A DNA stretch of 64,000 nucleotides from Clostridia bacterium (GCA_035561135.1 DATMYA010000052.1:62001-126000), one strand, 5' to 3'; shown: positions 26,403 through 36,052, counted from the stretch's first letter. Notes: generated by a model not told the origin, from the letters alone. A program made the numbers and translations.

Positions 26403-27983
26403 TCAGAACGGATCAAACTCCTCGTTGCGAACCATCGCCTCGCTGATTCGTCTCGCTTCGCGGAACGTTTCCGGCGAACCCAAATCCTTTCCGGGATGGG
26501 CGATCAGTTTCCCCAACTCTTCATCAAACAGGCGTGCAATGTATTCCGGCGTATGTGCAACTGCTTGGCTGTTATCGCTCAAGATCGCCACGCGGTCGGA
26601 GTGGCGCATGCGTTGCGCAAGCATCAGGCGGTAGATGCGGTCGGTCGCCAGGTCTTCCATGTATCCATCCAGCAGGGACGCGCCCTTTCCGTTCAGCACG
26701 CCATTGCGATAGCGAATGACGGTGCGGATCGCTGCGCGTGTTCCCGCAAGCGTTCGCTGTCCGACGCCATCCGGCACCGGACGCAGGTTCGGATATCGCT
26801 CGAAATGTTCGCGCCGCGCATGGAGTTGGTTCGGCACGGGAAACTGGTCCACCGCAATCTGGTTCTGGTCCGGATGTCCAGTCCACGCGCCGTCCATCAG
26901 GCTGTTGGACTCGTTGCGCTTATCTTTCTCCAGCACAGAGAGTGCGCGTGCGTTCAACTCGGGATCTTCGCGGCTGGGGTACAAGGCCGTCATGCCGCCG
27001 ATGGCGAGTGCTCCGTGCCTGTGACAAAGCCTTGGCAGCAGTTCGCGTACGCCCTGGAAGAAAGGCACATCGTGAGGAATGGTGTTGCGGTCGGGAAGCA
27101 CCCACGCGGGGTCGCTCAGGTTGAAGTTGATGAGCGAGGCCATATAATCCCACCGCCCGAGGTTCAGACCAAGGATGTGGTCGCGCAGGTTGTAGAGGAA
27201 CTCTTCTATCTGGTAGGCCAGCGGATGCGATTCCACCAGCGCCATGCACTTGATGTAGTTTTTCGGCCATCCGCGCGCTTTTGCAATCGCCTGGAAGACA
27301 TCGCGCCACCACAGCGCCTCCTCGGCGGACTCCGATTTCGGAATGTAGATCGAAAGCGGATGCTTCAGCTCTTCGGGCTTCACCCGATAGGCAAGGTTCG
27401 CCAGGTCGAAGAGCGAAGCTGACGTGAGGTCGTCGGGGAATATGCCGCCCTGGTTCAGATGAAGTCCGCGCACGCGCAGCCAGATCACGGTTTTGCTCGG
27501 ATTGATGCCGGCTTCTTTGTGGCGCTTCTGATCGTAGAAGCTCAGCTCACCGCGCAGCGCCTTCATGATGTTCTCGACACCGAGCATCTGGTGATCCCAA
27601 TCGTTCACCGTAGAGTCTTCAAGGTCGAGCATCACGCCGGGCGCGCCGGAGTTCAGCATCTTGACGACCAGCTCGGCATCGTCCGCCGGGCCAGTCATCT
27701 GGTTCCGCTGGTCGGCACACCACTCCGGCAACTCAATGCTCCAATCCATGGTCGTCGCCTCCGAGGGAGGCAGATGGTTTGGCTTGTCGCCCGCGAGCGA
27801 ACGCTTCAGCACCATCTTGCGTTTCGAAACTAACTCGCGCTGTCGCGGAGTAAAGCGCTCATGCAGCGGCGACAAAAATTCCATGAATTCCAGCGGAAAT
27901 GTCTTTTGCAAATCGTGACCTGCGGGGGCAGAGTTGAGATGAAACCCAACCGTGTGCGCGACGTTGACTGTGGAAACGGCCAT
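26403..27983 (-). CDS. aceB: Malate synthase A
   Basis: Condenses glyoxylate with acetyl-CoA to malate. It has 526 aa, the usual length of the A isoform. Motifs seen: PGVMLDLEDSTVNDWDHQMLGVENI, VIWLRVRGLHLNQ, the active-site arginine region, ALVESHPLAYQIEEFLYNLRDHILGLNLGRWDYMASLI (Glu and Asp for Mg) and SLMDGAWTGHPDQ. ATG 27983 has a good SD (AAGGAGACGC). It is the first gene of aceB-aceA. No isocitrate dehydrogenase kinase (aceK) is present. Confidence 0.97.
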   Translation of the reverse strand: MAVSTVNVAHTVGFHLNSAPAGHDLQKTFPLEFMEFLSPLHERFTPRQRELVSKRKMVLKRSLAGDKPNHLPPSEATTMDWSIELPEWCADQRNQMTGPADDAELVVKMLNSGAPGVMLDLEDSTVNDWDHQMLGVENIMKALRGELSFYDQKRHKEAGINPSKTVIWLRVRGLHLNQGGIFPDDLTSASLFDLANLAYRVKPEELKHPLSIYIPKSESAEEALWWRDVFQAIAKARGWPKNYIKCMALVESHPLAYQIEEFLYNLRDHILGLNLGRWDYMASLINFNLSDPAWVLPDRNTIPHDVPFFQGVRELLPRLCHRHGALAIGGMTALYPSREDPELNARALSVLEKDKRNESNSLMDGAWTGHPDQNQIAVDQFPVPNQLHARREHFERYPNLRPVPDGVGQRTLAGTRAAIRTVIRYRNGVLNGKGASLLDGYMEDLATDRIYRLMLAQRMRHSDRVAILSDNSQAVAHTPEYIARLFDEELGKLIAHPGKDLGSPETFREARRISEAMVRNEEFDPF

Positions 27984-28419
27984 GCGTCTCCTTTCGCTGA
28001 GGCATCGAGATCAGGAACGCTCGGCTTTGTTCGGTACAGGAGCCGAACGCGGCTATGCAGCGTGAAAAACTTACGGAGGATTCAGCCCAACTTGGACCGG
28101 GGCAAGTCCAGTAAAACGGTTGGGGTAATAGAACTCAAAGCTCAGGCGGCGCGACGGCCGTCTTCGTAGCGTTTAGAAGCCATGCCTAAGTATCTGGTTT
28201 GCTGAGAAGTTGTAGCGATCACGTGCGTCATTCCGGCGCTCTGCAACATATCCCAGGGCTGAACAGGCGTGGGTACGTTCGGCCGCAACGTGGGATGTAA
28301 CGCCTTTGAGCCCGGTTATCCGTCGTTTTCCACAGTTTCCTCTTAATTCCACAGCTTCTGCACAATCGCCTTAGGGTTTGGACTTGCTTCGCCCTACCCT
28401 CGTGGCGCAAAGTCCAACT
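27984..28419. other. Divergent intergenic region between aceB and the helicase-loader gene
   Basis: 436 bases without a supported gene. It holds the aceB leader, with an inverted word TTGGAC/GTCCAG near 28094-28113 that could be an operator. Further right, a DnaA-box match (28326-28334) and a weaker second one (AATTCCACA, 28345-28353) lie upstream of the DnaC-like gene. Confidence 0.5.
28326..28334 (+). promoter_or_regulatory. DnaA-box-like site
   Basis: TTTTCCACA fits the TTWTNCACA DnaA-box consensus. It is about 85 bases before the helicase-loader start; a single site may occur by chance. Confidence 0.35.
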
Positions 28420-29226
28420 ATGCAGGAAGAGCCTACTCCGACGACTGCCGCAACCGACGTGTGTCTCACCTGCTCCGGTTCCGGCTGGAAGATGGTTGCC
28501 GCGCTCGACCAGGCTGGCCGGGAAGTGCAGAAGGCCGTCCGGTGCGACTGCCACCTGCGTGCTCGCGGCTTGCGCCTGCTCGAACAGGCCCGAATTCCCA
28601 AGCGCTACGAACAGTGCGAACTTTCCAATTTCGATTTCGAAGGGCCGCACCGCTCCCTCGCTCCTGCGCGAATGGCCTCCTATCGCTTCGTCGAGGAGTT
28701 TCCGATGGAGCGCGCCGGACTTCTCCTTATCGGGCCAATCGGAGCCGGCAAGACGCATCTGGCAGTTGGCATCGTCAAGGAACTCATCTCGCAGAAGGGA
28801 ATCCCGTGCCTCTTCTACGACTATCGCGAACTGCTCAAGGCAATCCAGAACTCCTATAACTCAACGGTTCAGACCACAGAGATGGAGATTCTGCGGCCCA
28901 TCTTCGAAGCCGAAGTCCTGGTCCTCGACGAGCTAGGGGCTGTAAAGCCGACCGAGTGGGTATGGGACACCGTCTCGCACATTTTGAACACGCGCTACAA
29001 CGATAAGCGCACGACGATCATCACCACGAACTATCAGGACCTGCCACCTGGCGGAGCCGCCGACGAGGGGCGAAGCTACTCGGCTGCTGCCCGCGCTGCA
29101 CGCGAGGAAACTCTCGGCGACCGCATTGGCGAACGAATGCGTTCACGGCTCCACGAAATGTGCAGGATCATCCGCGTGGAAGGCGACGACTACCGCATGA
29201 AGTTGAAGAGCGCGAGCTTTCGGTAG
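28420..29226 (+). CDS. DnaC/DnaI-like AAA+ helicase loader
   Basis: 268 aa from ATG 28420 (GTG 28402 and TTG 28378 are in-frame alternatives; no clear SD). The N-terminus has a small zinc-binding region, CLTCSGSGWK about residues 15-24 and RCDCH about 42-46, as in DnaI-type loaders. The AAA+ core has Walker A GPIGAGKTHLA, Walker B VLVLDELGAVK, sensor-1 TTIITTNYQ and an arginine-finger region GDRIGERMRSRLHEMC. Such proteins load the replicative helicase during initiation or restart. An IstB-type transposition helper is less likely because no transposase is adjacent and the zinc region is present. Confidence 0.8.
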   Translation: MQEEPTPTTAATDVCLTCSGSGWKMVAALDQAGREVQKAVRCDCHLRARGLRLLEQARIPKRYEQCELSNFDFEGPHRSLAPARMASYRFVEEFPMERAGLLLIGPIGAGKTHLAVGIVKELISQKGIPCLFYDYRELLKAIQNSYNSTVQTTEMEILRPIFEAEVLVLDELGAVKPTEWVWDTVSHILNTRYNDKRTTIITTNYQDLPPGGAADEGRSYSAAARAAREETLGDRIGERMRSRLHEMCRIIRVEGDDYRMKLKSASFR

Positions 29227-29293
29227 CTTGTACTCTGCTCCGTTTGCGCCCTCCATCCATGCTTGTCCTTCGAAACTGCTATAAACTTTCCCC

Positions 29294-30526
29294 GTGCTCT
29301 CTATTCGACTTGAGTTCTCGCCCGCCTCTGACGCGGAATTCTTTGCTGCGCTGCCGGCCTCTCCGGCTGTGTTTCTATTGCGCGGCGATGACGCGAACTC
29401 GGAACCCTACATAACGAAAACAGCAAGCCTTCGCCGGCGTCTGCTGCGCCTGCTCGGTCCCGCCGACTCGGCGTCGAAGCGTCTGAACCTGCGCGAGCGC
29501 GTTCGCAACATTGAGTACTCTCCGACTGCGTCCGACTTCGAATCCGGATTTCTGCTCTACAAGGTTCTGCGCGAAACGTTTCCGCAATCGTATGCCGATC
29601 GCCTGCGCTTGCGTCCCGCTCCGCTGATCAAGCTCATTCTCGATAATGCTTATCCCCGCGTTACCGTCACATCGCGCATCAGTAGCATCCGCGCGGGTAA
29701 CGCGTATTTCGGGCCGTTTCCGACGCGTACGGCGGCCGAGAAGTTTGCAAACGATGCGCTCGACTTCTTCGGGATGAGACGCTGTACCGACGACCTTGCG
29801 CCCGATCCCACTTTTCCGGGGTGCGTGTATTCCGAGATGAAGATGTGTCTTGCGCCGTGCTTCAAGGGTTGCAGCGACGAGAGATACGCGGAAGAGGTTG
29901 CTCGCGTTCGCGCGTTCCTCGAATCCGGCGGACGCACGCTCACGCACGAACTCTCCGCCGAGCGCGATCGCGCCAGCGAATCTCTCGACTTCGAGAACGC
30001 TGCCGCATTGCACTCGAAGATTGAGAAGCTTCGCGGCGTATGCCAGCAACTGCCCGAAATCGTTCGCGCTATTGATCGCCTCGACGGCGTTCTCATTCAG
30101 CCTTCAAGCGAAACCGATTGCGTGCGCCTGTTCAAGATCGTCGCCGGACGCATCGCCGACCCTGTTGACTTGAAACTCGGAGCACGCCAGGCATTGGCGG
30201 AGAATGTTGCGCCGCAACCGGGTCGGTCGCGCATCCCGCAGTCGATGGAGTCGCGCATTGCCGAGGCTCTAGCGTCTGCACCTGCGCCCCTGGCGCAATC
30301 AGCGCAAGAGTGGATGGAGCACCTCGCCATGCTCAAGCGCTGGTATTACCGCACTTCGAAAGTTGGGGAAATATTTCTCGCGGACGAAAAAGGCGATCTA
30401 CCTATGCGCCGTGTGGTGCGCGGCGTCTCGCGAGTATTCAAGGGAGAAAAGCCTCAGGCGGACCTAAGCGAATCGGCCCGCGATTACTGGATCAATCGCG
30501 GGAGGGAAGCTCAGCTTGATTCCTGA
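29294..30526 (+). CDS. UvrC-like protein lacking the RNase H nuclease domain
   Basis: 410 aa. Residues 20-110 align with the GIY-YIG nuclease domain of UvrC, but the GVY motif reads AVF (25-27) and YVGK reads YITK (39-42); the LRRRL arginines remain. Cys164, Cys177, Cys185 and Cys189 have nearly the 12-8-4 spacing of the UvrC 4Fe-4S ligands. A UVR motif follows at about 215-248 (LTHELSAERDRASESLDFENAAALHSKIEKL). The C-terminal RNase H-like and HhH domains of UvrC are missing; the protein ends after a short unique tail. It is longer than Cho and its incision chemistry is doubtful. Its partner and role are unknown. Confidence 0.8.
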   Translation: MLSIRLEFSPASDAEFFAALPASPAVFLLRGDDANSEPYITKTASLRRRLLRLLGPADSASKRLNLRERVRNIEYSPTASDFESGFLLYKVLRETFPQSYADRLRLRPAPLIKLILDNAYPRVTVTSRISSIRAGNAYFGPFPTRTAAEKFANDALDFFGMRRCTDDLAPDPTFPGCVYSEMKMCLAPCFKGCSDERYAEEVARVRAFLESGGRTLTHELSAERDRASESLDFENAAALHSKIEKLRGVCQQLPEIVRAIDRLDGVLIQPSSETDCVRLFKIVAGRIADPVDLKLGARQALAENVAPQPGRSRIPQSMESRIAEALASAPAPLAQSAQEWMEHLAMLKRWYYRTSKVGEIFLADEKGDLPMRRVVRGVSRVFKGEKPQADLSESARDYWINRGREAQLDS

Positions 30527-30544
30527 CTCGTACTCGCGGTGCTG

Positions 30545-30748
30545 CTATTCCTCTCCGACGGCCTTGTCGAACGCCGTTTTCCCCGCTTTCCTGCCAGCCT
30601 CGCCAGCCATTTCGCGGCCACGTTCCTTGCCTCGGCTCTTCATCTCTTCTACCTTGTTGGCGATCCGGTGTCGTGTTTCTTCGCCGCGTGAAGGCGCAAT
30701 AACCAGGCCCACTCCGATACCTATCATCAACCCCAGTATGAAGTTCAT
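30545..30748 (-). CDS. YtxH-domain small membrane protein
   Basis: 67 aa. One N-terminal membrane helix (MNFILGLMIGIGVGLVIAPSRGEETR) ends in the APSRGEETR signature of YtxH proteins. An amphipathic, Lys/Glu-rich tail follows. Bacillus YtxH is a general-stress protein; the function is not known in detail. It converges on the UvrC-like gene with an 18-base gap. Confidence 0.85.
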   Translation of the reverse strand: MNFILGLMIGIGVGLVIAPSRGEETRHRIANKVEEMKSRGKERGREMAGEAGRKAGKTAFDKAVGEE

Positions 30749-30828
30749 TCCATCTTCCCCCGCGCATTAAACGAAGCGTCATCAAATGAGCGAAACTTTG
30801 TCCAACGAATCTGATGCCGCAGCGAGGG

Positions 30829-32388
30829 TCAGGGCTTGCCAGCTTCGGCCGCGTTGCCGTGTTCCCTGCTGTGCTTTCTGAAGATCACGCGCACACCGTC
30901 ACGCCAGTGTTCGTCGAGTCCCAGCAGTTTCCATTCGATCTCCGGAGACAAGTAGCGCAGCAGAGTATCGGTTGTTGGATGGACGTGCAGCGACGGCGCG
31001 GCCATGATGAGTAGCGGACGCTCGCTCGACAACTCGCGTCCGGCGAAGTATCCAAACTTCTGAAATTCTCCGCGCTCGTGATGCCAGCGCACTCGCGCCC
31101 AGTAGTCCAGGCCTTGAAGCGGAAGGTGCAGATCTTCATCGGCCTTGAGTTCAATGACGGCGAGCCGTCCCTCGCGCGTGACCGTCAGCACGTCGATCAT
31201 CGCGCGGTCACCGCCCGAAAAGGCCGGAACCTGCGAATACACGCGGTGCGAATCCAGGCGCTCATCCAGAGCGTTCACGTCGCGCATCACCATCGACTCC
31301 AGCCAGCGCTCGGGCTGAATCCTGTAGAGAGTCTCGGTGCGGTTGCGTAGCGCACGCTCGTGCCATAGACGCTGCCAAAGCTCTCGGAAGATCGGCATCG
31401 TCTCGTCGCTCAAAGGAATCTCAGCCGCGCCCGGACCGAAGAATATCTGCTCGCCCATGCGAAAGCTTCCGGGCATCGGCTCAACACGCGCACGCGCAAA
31501 CTCCAGACCATGCAAACGAAAGCTGATTTCTGCTGCGGATGCGATGACTACTTCTACACGTGGACATATCTGCTGGATTTGTTCGATGGACGCTGCGAAC
31601 CTGGAACGCGCTGCGTTCAGATCCGGAGCGTGAACCAGCCGTGTCGCGATGTTTCCGGTGTCGCTGGTGTCAATCTCCTCTATGCGCTCTACGGCTTCGT
31701 CGAGTTCGAAAAGCTGCCACTTCGCCGCCGAGCGGTTCAGGTGAGCCATTCGCATTCGCACCGCGGCCGAGCGGCCTGCGGGTAAGAACATCCGCAATCC
31801 CTCGACGTGGAGCTTGCCGGCCAGTCGCTCGCGGCAATCGTCCATCCATAGAATTCCGGTAGAGAGCGCGCCGTCCACATTCGCCTGCGACTCCTGCGCG
31901 TTCACTCCCACGATGGCGAAGGCAGAATTTCCGTGTCGCACCAACCCGCGTACCACCGTTGGACCAAACGAATGCTCCAGGGCTGGAGCCGACGTCAGCT
32001 TCTCTAAGCGCCAGCCAGAGAAGTCCCGGTCGATCATGCGCGTGAGCAAACGGAGATATGTTGCACGCGCAGCCTTTTTTGCGGAAGGCGTACGCCGGTC
32101 GGCGTCGGCGCAGAACTCCAGCTTTGAGGGCTTCGCTTGCCCGAAGCGCATGACCGCGAGTTTTAGCACGCCGGCTCTCGATTCCGCACTTACCACGCGC
32201 CGAACGATGTTGCGCTCTTCCGACCAGATTTGCAGAACGCATTTGTCGTTATCCGGCGCGAGCGAGTAGTGCGCAGACGAGAAGTCGAACAGCGCGTGCC
32301 CATCTTCAACGACGACGGCGTGCGGCGCGTCGGCGAGAAAGCGCTCGATCTGTTCGGAAAGCCGCTGGGCGAGAGAGCCTGTCGTCAT
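30829..32388 (-). CDS. Large protein with a C-terminal RecB-type PD-(D/E)XK nuclease motif
   Basis: 519 aa from ATG 32388 (GTG 32409 is an alternative). The C-terminal part has Glu364 (RWLESMV), Asp399 (RAMIDVLTV), Glu413-x-Lys415 (AVIELKA) and Gln425-xxx-Tyr429 (QGLDYW). This is the full set of PD-(D/E)XK residues plus the QxxxY motif of RecB-like nucleases. The N-terminal 350 residues do not match anything recognised. The sequence shape (isolated nuclease domain behind a long unknown region) could suit DNA repair or defence, but there is no defence partner alongside. Confidence 0.7.
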   Translation of the reverse strand: MTTGSLAQRLSEQIERFLADAPHAVVVEDGHALFDFSSAHYSLAPDNDKCVLQIWSEERNIVRRVVSAESRAGVLKLAVMRFGQAKPSKLEFCADADRRTPSAKKAARATYLRLLTRMIDRDFSGWRLEKLTSAPALEHSFGPTVVRGLVRHGNSAFAIVGVNAQESQANVDGALSTGILWMDDCRERLAGKLHVEGLRMFLPAGRSAAVRMRMAHLNRSAAKWQLFELDEAVERIEEIDTSDTGNIATRLVHAPDLNAARSRFAASIEQIQQICPRVEVVIASAAEISFRLHGLEFARARVEPMPGSFRMGEQIFFGPGAAEIPLSDETMPIFRELWQRLWHERALRNRTETLYRIQPERWLESMVMRDVNALDERLDSHRVYSQVPAFSGGDRAMIDVLTVTREGRLAVIELKADEDLHLPLQGLDYWARVRWHHERGEFQKFGYFAGRELSSERPLLIMAAPSLHVHPTTDTLLRYLSPEIEWKLLGLDEHWRDGVRVIFRKHSREHGNAAEAGKP

Positions 32389-32666
32389 AGAGGCCGTGGG
32401 GCGAAACACGCTGAAAGCGAGAAGCGGTGATGTTACATCAGGGCTAACCTTCGACCAAACTCGTTGTCAACGAGAGACGAATCAACGGGCAACAGGCCAG
32501 TCTATTCGAAAAAGATGTGGTCATGAAGTCGCCCCTATCGTACTTCCTGCGTCACTGGATCATAGAGCGAATAAAAGGCGACTTAAGCGTCAAATGCCGG
32601 TGCTCTCTTCGACAAGCTGCAGGCATCCAACAATTGCGGCTTTAATTCCTGCGCGCCAGCAATTCT

Positions 32667-35114
32667 ATGGACCGCTATCTCTGTATTCATTGCCACTTCT
32701 ATCAGCCGCCGCGTGAGAACCCATGGCTCGAAGCGGTTGAGCTTCAAGACTCGGCCGCGCCCTACCACGACTGGAACGAGCGCATAACCGCCGAATGTTA
32801 TGCGCCGAATTCGGCGGCTCGCATTCTGGATGGGAAGGGCCGCATACGCCGCATCATCAACAACTACGCCAATATCAGCTTCAACTTCGGACCTACGCTG
32901 CTTTCCTGGTTGGAAGAGAAGGCACCCGACACGTACGAGGCAATTCTCAGGGCAGACGACGACAGCAAAAAACGTTTGTCTGGACATGGAAATGCTCTGG
33001 CTCAGGCATATAACCACATGATCCTGCCGCTCTCATCGCGACATGATAAATACACGCAAGCGTTGTGGGGCATACGCGATTTTGAACACCGCTTCCGTCG
33101 CCCGCCGGAAGGCATGTGGCTGCCGGAGACCGCGGCTGACACGGAGAGTCTCGAAGTGCTGGCCGACCTCGGCATCAAGTTCACCATTCTCGCGCCGCAC
33201 CAGGGGCGGCAAGTCGAGAAACTCGGCACCGCTCGCAGGCGCAACGTGGAGGGAGGCAAGATCGATCCCACCCAGGCCTATGCCTGCCTGCTGCCTTCTG
33301 GACGAACGATCACTCTCTTTTTCTACGATGGACCGATCTCTCGCGCCGTAGCCTTCGAGGGACTACTGTCGAATGGCGACAACTTCGCCAACCGCCTCGT
33401 TGGCGGGTTCAATGAACATCGCAAGTGGCCGCAGCTGGTGCACATCGCAACTGATGGCGAAACCTACGGGCACCACCATCGACATGGCGAGATGGCTGTT
33501 GCGTACGCGCTACACCAGATCGAGTCCAATGGTCTCGCGAGGATTTCTAATTACGGCGAATACCTTGAGAAGTATCCGGCGACGAATGAGGTCGAGATTA
33601 TCGACAACACTTCATGGAGTTGCGCGCATGGCGTAGAACGCTGGCGCAGCAATTGTGGATGCAACACCGGCATGAAGCTGGGGTGGGAACAGGAGTGGCG
33701 AGGACCGTTACGCGCGGCGCTCGATTCACTTCGCGACAATCTATCTGAGGTTTATGACCGCCTCGCAGGCGAAGTGCTGGATGAGCCCTGGGCGGCACGC
33801 GACAACTACGTTGACGTTGTGCTCGATCGCTCGGCGGAAAACGTTGCGCGGTTCTTCGAGAGTTTCGCGAAAGAACCACTCAGCTTGCAACAGAAGGTGC
33901 AAGCCCTCAAGCTGCTGGAAATGCAGCGACACGCAATGCTGATGTACACGAGTTGCGGATGGTTCTTCGACGAACTCTCCGGTATAGAAACCGTGCAGGT
34001 CATCATGTACGCGGGGCGCGCCCTACAGCTTGCGCAGGAGTTGACTGGCGACCATCTGGAAGAACGATTCCTTGCAATGCTGGCGCAGGCGCACAGCAAC
34101 ATCACCGACATCGGCAATGGCGCGAACGTCTACAACCGCTGGGTGAAGCCGGCGCAAGTTGACCTGCTGAAGGTGGCGGCTCACTACGCCATCAGTTCCG
34201 TGTTCTATGAATACGCCAAGGAGAGCACGATCTTCTGCTACGAGGTAAAACTGCACGACCACCATCGAACAGACTCCGGACGCGCACGGCTCGCCATTGG
34301 TCATGCGGAGGTTGCTTCGCGGATTACCTTGGAGTCGCAGCAAATCAGCTTTGGCGTGCTGCACTTTGGCGATCACAACGTCAGCGCCGGTGTTCGAACT
34401 TTCCGCAACTTGGAGAACTACGCTGTCCTGATGAGCGATGCCGAGGCCGCCTTCACGGCAGTCGATCTTCCCGGCACCATTCGATCTCTTGATCGTAGCT
34501 TCGACGGAATCACATACTCGTTAAGATCTCTCTTTCGCGACGAGCAGCGACGCGTGCTCCGCCATATTCTTCGTTCCGCAATGCTCGAGGCCGAAGCCAG
34601 CTATCGCCAGCTATACGAACACCACGCGCCGTTGATGAACTTCCTCAGTGACATCAACTCCCCGATGCCTCGCGTGTTGGGCGTCACGGCCGAGTTTGTT
34701 CTGAATGCCCTGCTGCGCCGCGCTTTCGCCGAAGGTGATCTGCACGTGGAACGAGTTGCGACCATACTGGAAACAGCGAAGCGTGAAAAGGTGCCGCTTG
34801 ACGTCGATGACTTGAGCTTTACGCTGAAGCGACGGCTGGATAGCATGGCTGGCGAATTGGCGGTGAATCCGCGCGAGCAGACGCTGGCGCAATTCAATGC
34901 CGCTATCGCGCTCGTGCGCACGCTGCCGTTCGAGGTCGATCTCTGGAAATTGCAAAACGTGTATTACCACCTGCTGCGATCCGTCTATCCGGAGATGCGT
35001 TTGCACGAAGGCGATGGCTCTCGCGCTTGGTCGCAGGAGTTCGAGGAGCTGGGCGTGCAGTTGGGGATCGAGGTAGAGTCGCCGACGACGGAGGAGTTAC
35101 CTAATGCCGCGTGA
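32667..35114 (+). CDS. GH57-family glycoside hydrolase (DUF3536 type)
   Basis: 815 aa. The N-terminus has the GH57 motif CIHCHFYQPPRENPW. Next come EGMWLPETAADTESLEVLADLGIKFTILAP, which holds the likely catalytic Glu, and HIATDGETYGHHHRHGEMAVAYAL, which holds the likely catalytic Asp. The remaining 450 residues correspond to DUF3536. GH57 enzymes act on alpha-glucans such as amylose and glycogen, by hydrolysis or transfer. The protein has no signal peptide, so it probably acts on intracellular glycogen. Its neighbours do not indicate a specific pathway. Confidence 0.88.
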   Translation: MDRYLCIHCHFYQPPRENPWLEAVELQDSAAPYHDWNERITAECYAPNSAARILDGKGRIRRIINNYANISFNFGPTLLSWLEEKAPDTYEAILRADDDSKKRLSGHGNALAQAYNHMILPLSSRHDKYTQALWGIRDFEHRFRRPPEGMWLPETAADTESLEVLADLGIKFTILAPHQGRQVEKLGTARRRNVEGGKIDPTQAYACLLPSGRTITLFFYDGPISRAVAFEGLLSNGDNFANRLVGGFNEHRKWPQLVHIATDGETYGHHHRHGEMAVAYALHQIESNGLARISNYGEYLEKYPATNEVEIIDNTSWSCAHGVERWRSNCGCNTGMKLGWEQEWRGPLRAALDSLRDNLSEVYDRLAGEVLDEPWAARDNYVDVVLDRSAENVARFFESFAKEPLSLQQKVQALKLLEMQRHAMLMYTSCGWFFDELSGIETVQVIMYAGRALQLAQELTGDHLEERFLAMLAQAHSNITDIGNGANVYNRWVKPAQVDLLKVAAHYAISSVFYEYAKESTIFCYEVKLHDHHRTDSGRARLAIGHAEVASRITLESQQISFGVLHFGDHNVSAGVRTFRNLENYAVLMSDAEAAFTAVDLPGTIRSLDRSFDGITYSLRSLFRDEQRRVLRHILRSAMLEAEASYRQLYEHHAPLMNFLSDINSPMPRVLGVTAEFVLNALLRRAFAEGDLHVERVATILETAKREKVPLDVDDLSFTLKRRLDSMAGELAVNPREQTLAQFNAAIALVRTLPFEVDLWKLQNVYYHLLRSVYPEMRLHEGDGSRAWSQEFEELGVQLGIEVESPTTEELPNAA

Positions 35115-35232
35115 ATATGCCGAGTGTGCCGGCAGCGCGGACTCCTTGGTTCTGGTTCGTAGAACCTGCTTGACATTGGCCTGAATCGGTAGCTAAATGC
35201 TTGCCGCCAGGTAGAACCTGCCAGGAGCGAGC

Positions 35233-35511
35233 ATGAACAAAGCCGATTTAATCGACAAAATCGCGGCCTCTTCAGGCATCAGCAAATCACACGCCGCCAC
35301 CGCGATCGACTCCATGATTGACGGTGTAACCGCTGCCCTTAAAAAGGGCGACCGCGTGACGCTGGTGGGCTTTGGAACCTTTTCCGTATCACAGCGCAAG
35401 GCGCGTAATGGACGGAACCCGCAAACAGGAAGCGTGATTAAGATTGCTGCACGCAAAGTCGCAAAGTTCACGCCCGGAATCGATTTGAAGAAGGCCGTGA
35501 ATAAGAAATAG
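35233..35511 (+). CDS. hup: HU-family DNA-binding protein
   Basis: 92-aa nucleoid protein. It has the dimer-forming helices ([42 protein letters not shown]), the [26 protein letters not shown] beta arm and a Lys-rich C-terminus ([12 protein letters not shown]). The ATG has a good SD (CAGGAGCGAGC). HU and IHF subunits cannot be separated on this alone, but the N-terminus is HU-like. It is followed by its own terminator. Confidence 0.95.
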   Translation: MNKADLIDKIAASSGISKSHAATAIDSMIDGVTAALKKGDRVTLVGFGTFSVSQRKARNGRNPQTGSVIKIAARKVAKFTPGIDLKKAVNKK

Positions 35512-35540
35512 CTGCACGATTTTGTGCCGGCCCAGGTTCG

Positions 35541-35568
35541 AGCGGCGGTCACCCCGCCGCTTTTGTTG
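35541..35568 (+). terminator. Terminator of the HU gene
   Basis: AGCGGCGG (35541-35548) / CCGCCGCT (35554-35561) with loop TCACC, followed by TTTGTTG, about 30 bases after the stop. Confidence 0.8.
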
Positions 35569-35746
35569 TGCCCCGAAAACGTTGTGCCCAAAAATGTCTT
35601 GCCCGAAAACGCGACTGGAGAGCGCTTCCCGTAGATGGCGTAACGTACTGCACCGACCGTATCTGTGGCTCCGCTATGGCTGCGGGGTTGCGTAGAAGGG
35701 CTGATTCCGGTAGAATCAGTGTTTCGCGTAGAGGTTTTATTGAGTT

Positions 35747-35995
35747 ATGAAAGCAGCCACCCATCCGACGTACGACGAAATCCGCGTGCATTGCGCTTGC
35801 GGCAACGTGTTCCTGACCCGCTCGACACATAAGGGCGACATCCACGTGGAAATCTGCTCCGCCTGCCACCCGTTCTTCACGGGCAAGCAAAAGGTGATGG
35901 ACACCGCAGGCCGTATCGAGCGCTTCCGCCGGAAGTACGCAAAGAACGAAGCCGCGAAGAACGAACCCGCAAAGCCTGAAGGCGAGACCAAGTAG
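35747..35995 (+). CDS. rpmE: 50S ribosomal protein L31
   Basis: 82 aa. It is the zinc-binding (C+) type: Cys in VHCACGNVF and in [14 protein letters not shown], then the [13 protein letters not shown] helix. The C-terminal tail ([16 protein letters not shown]) is a Lys/Glu/Ala-rich extension beyond the core. It has its own terminator. Confidence 0.96.
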   Translation: MKAATHPTYDEIRVHCACGNVFLTRSTHKGDIHVEICSACHPFFTGKQKVMDTAGRIERFRRKYAKNEAAKNEPAKPEGETK

Positions 35996-36023
35996 GCTTC
36001 TACTTCTAGCGCGAAAAGCTCAG

Positions 36024-36052
36024 GCCTCCGCTTCGGCGGAGGCTTTGTTTTT
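36024..36052 (+). terminator. Terminator of rpmE
   Basis: GCCTCCGC / GCGGAGGC stem (36024-36043) with a TTCG tetraloop and tail TTTGTTTTT. Confidence 0.9.
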
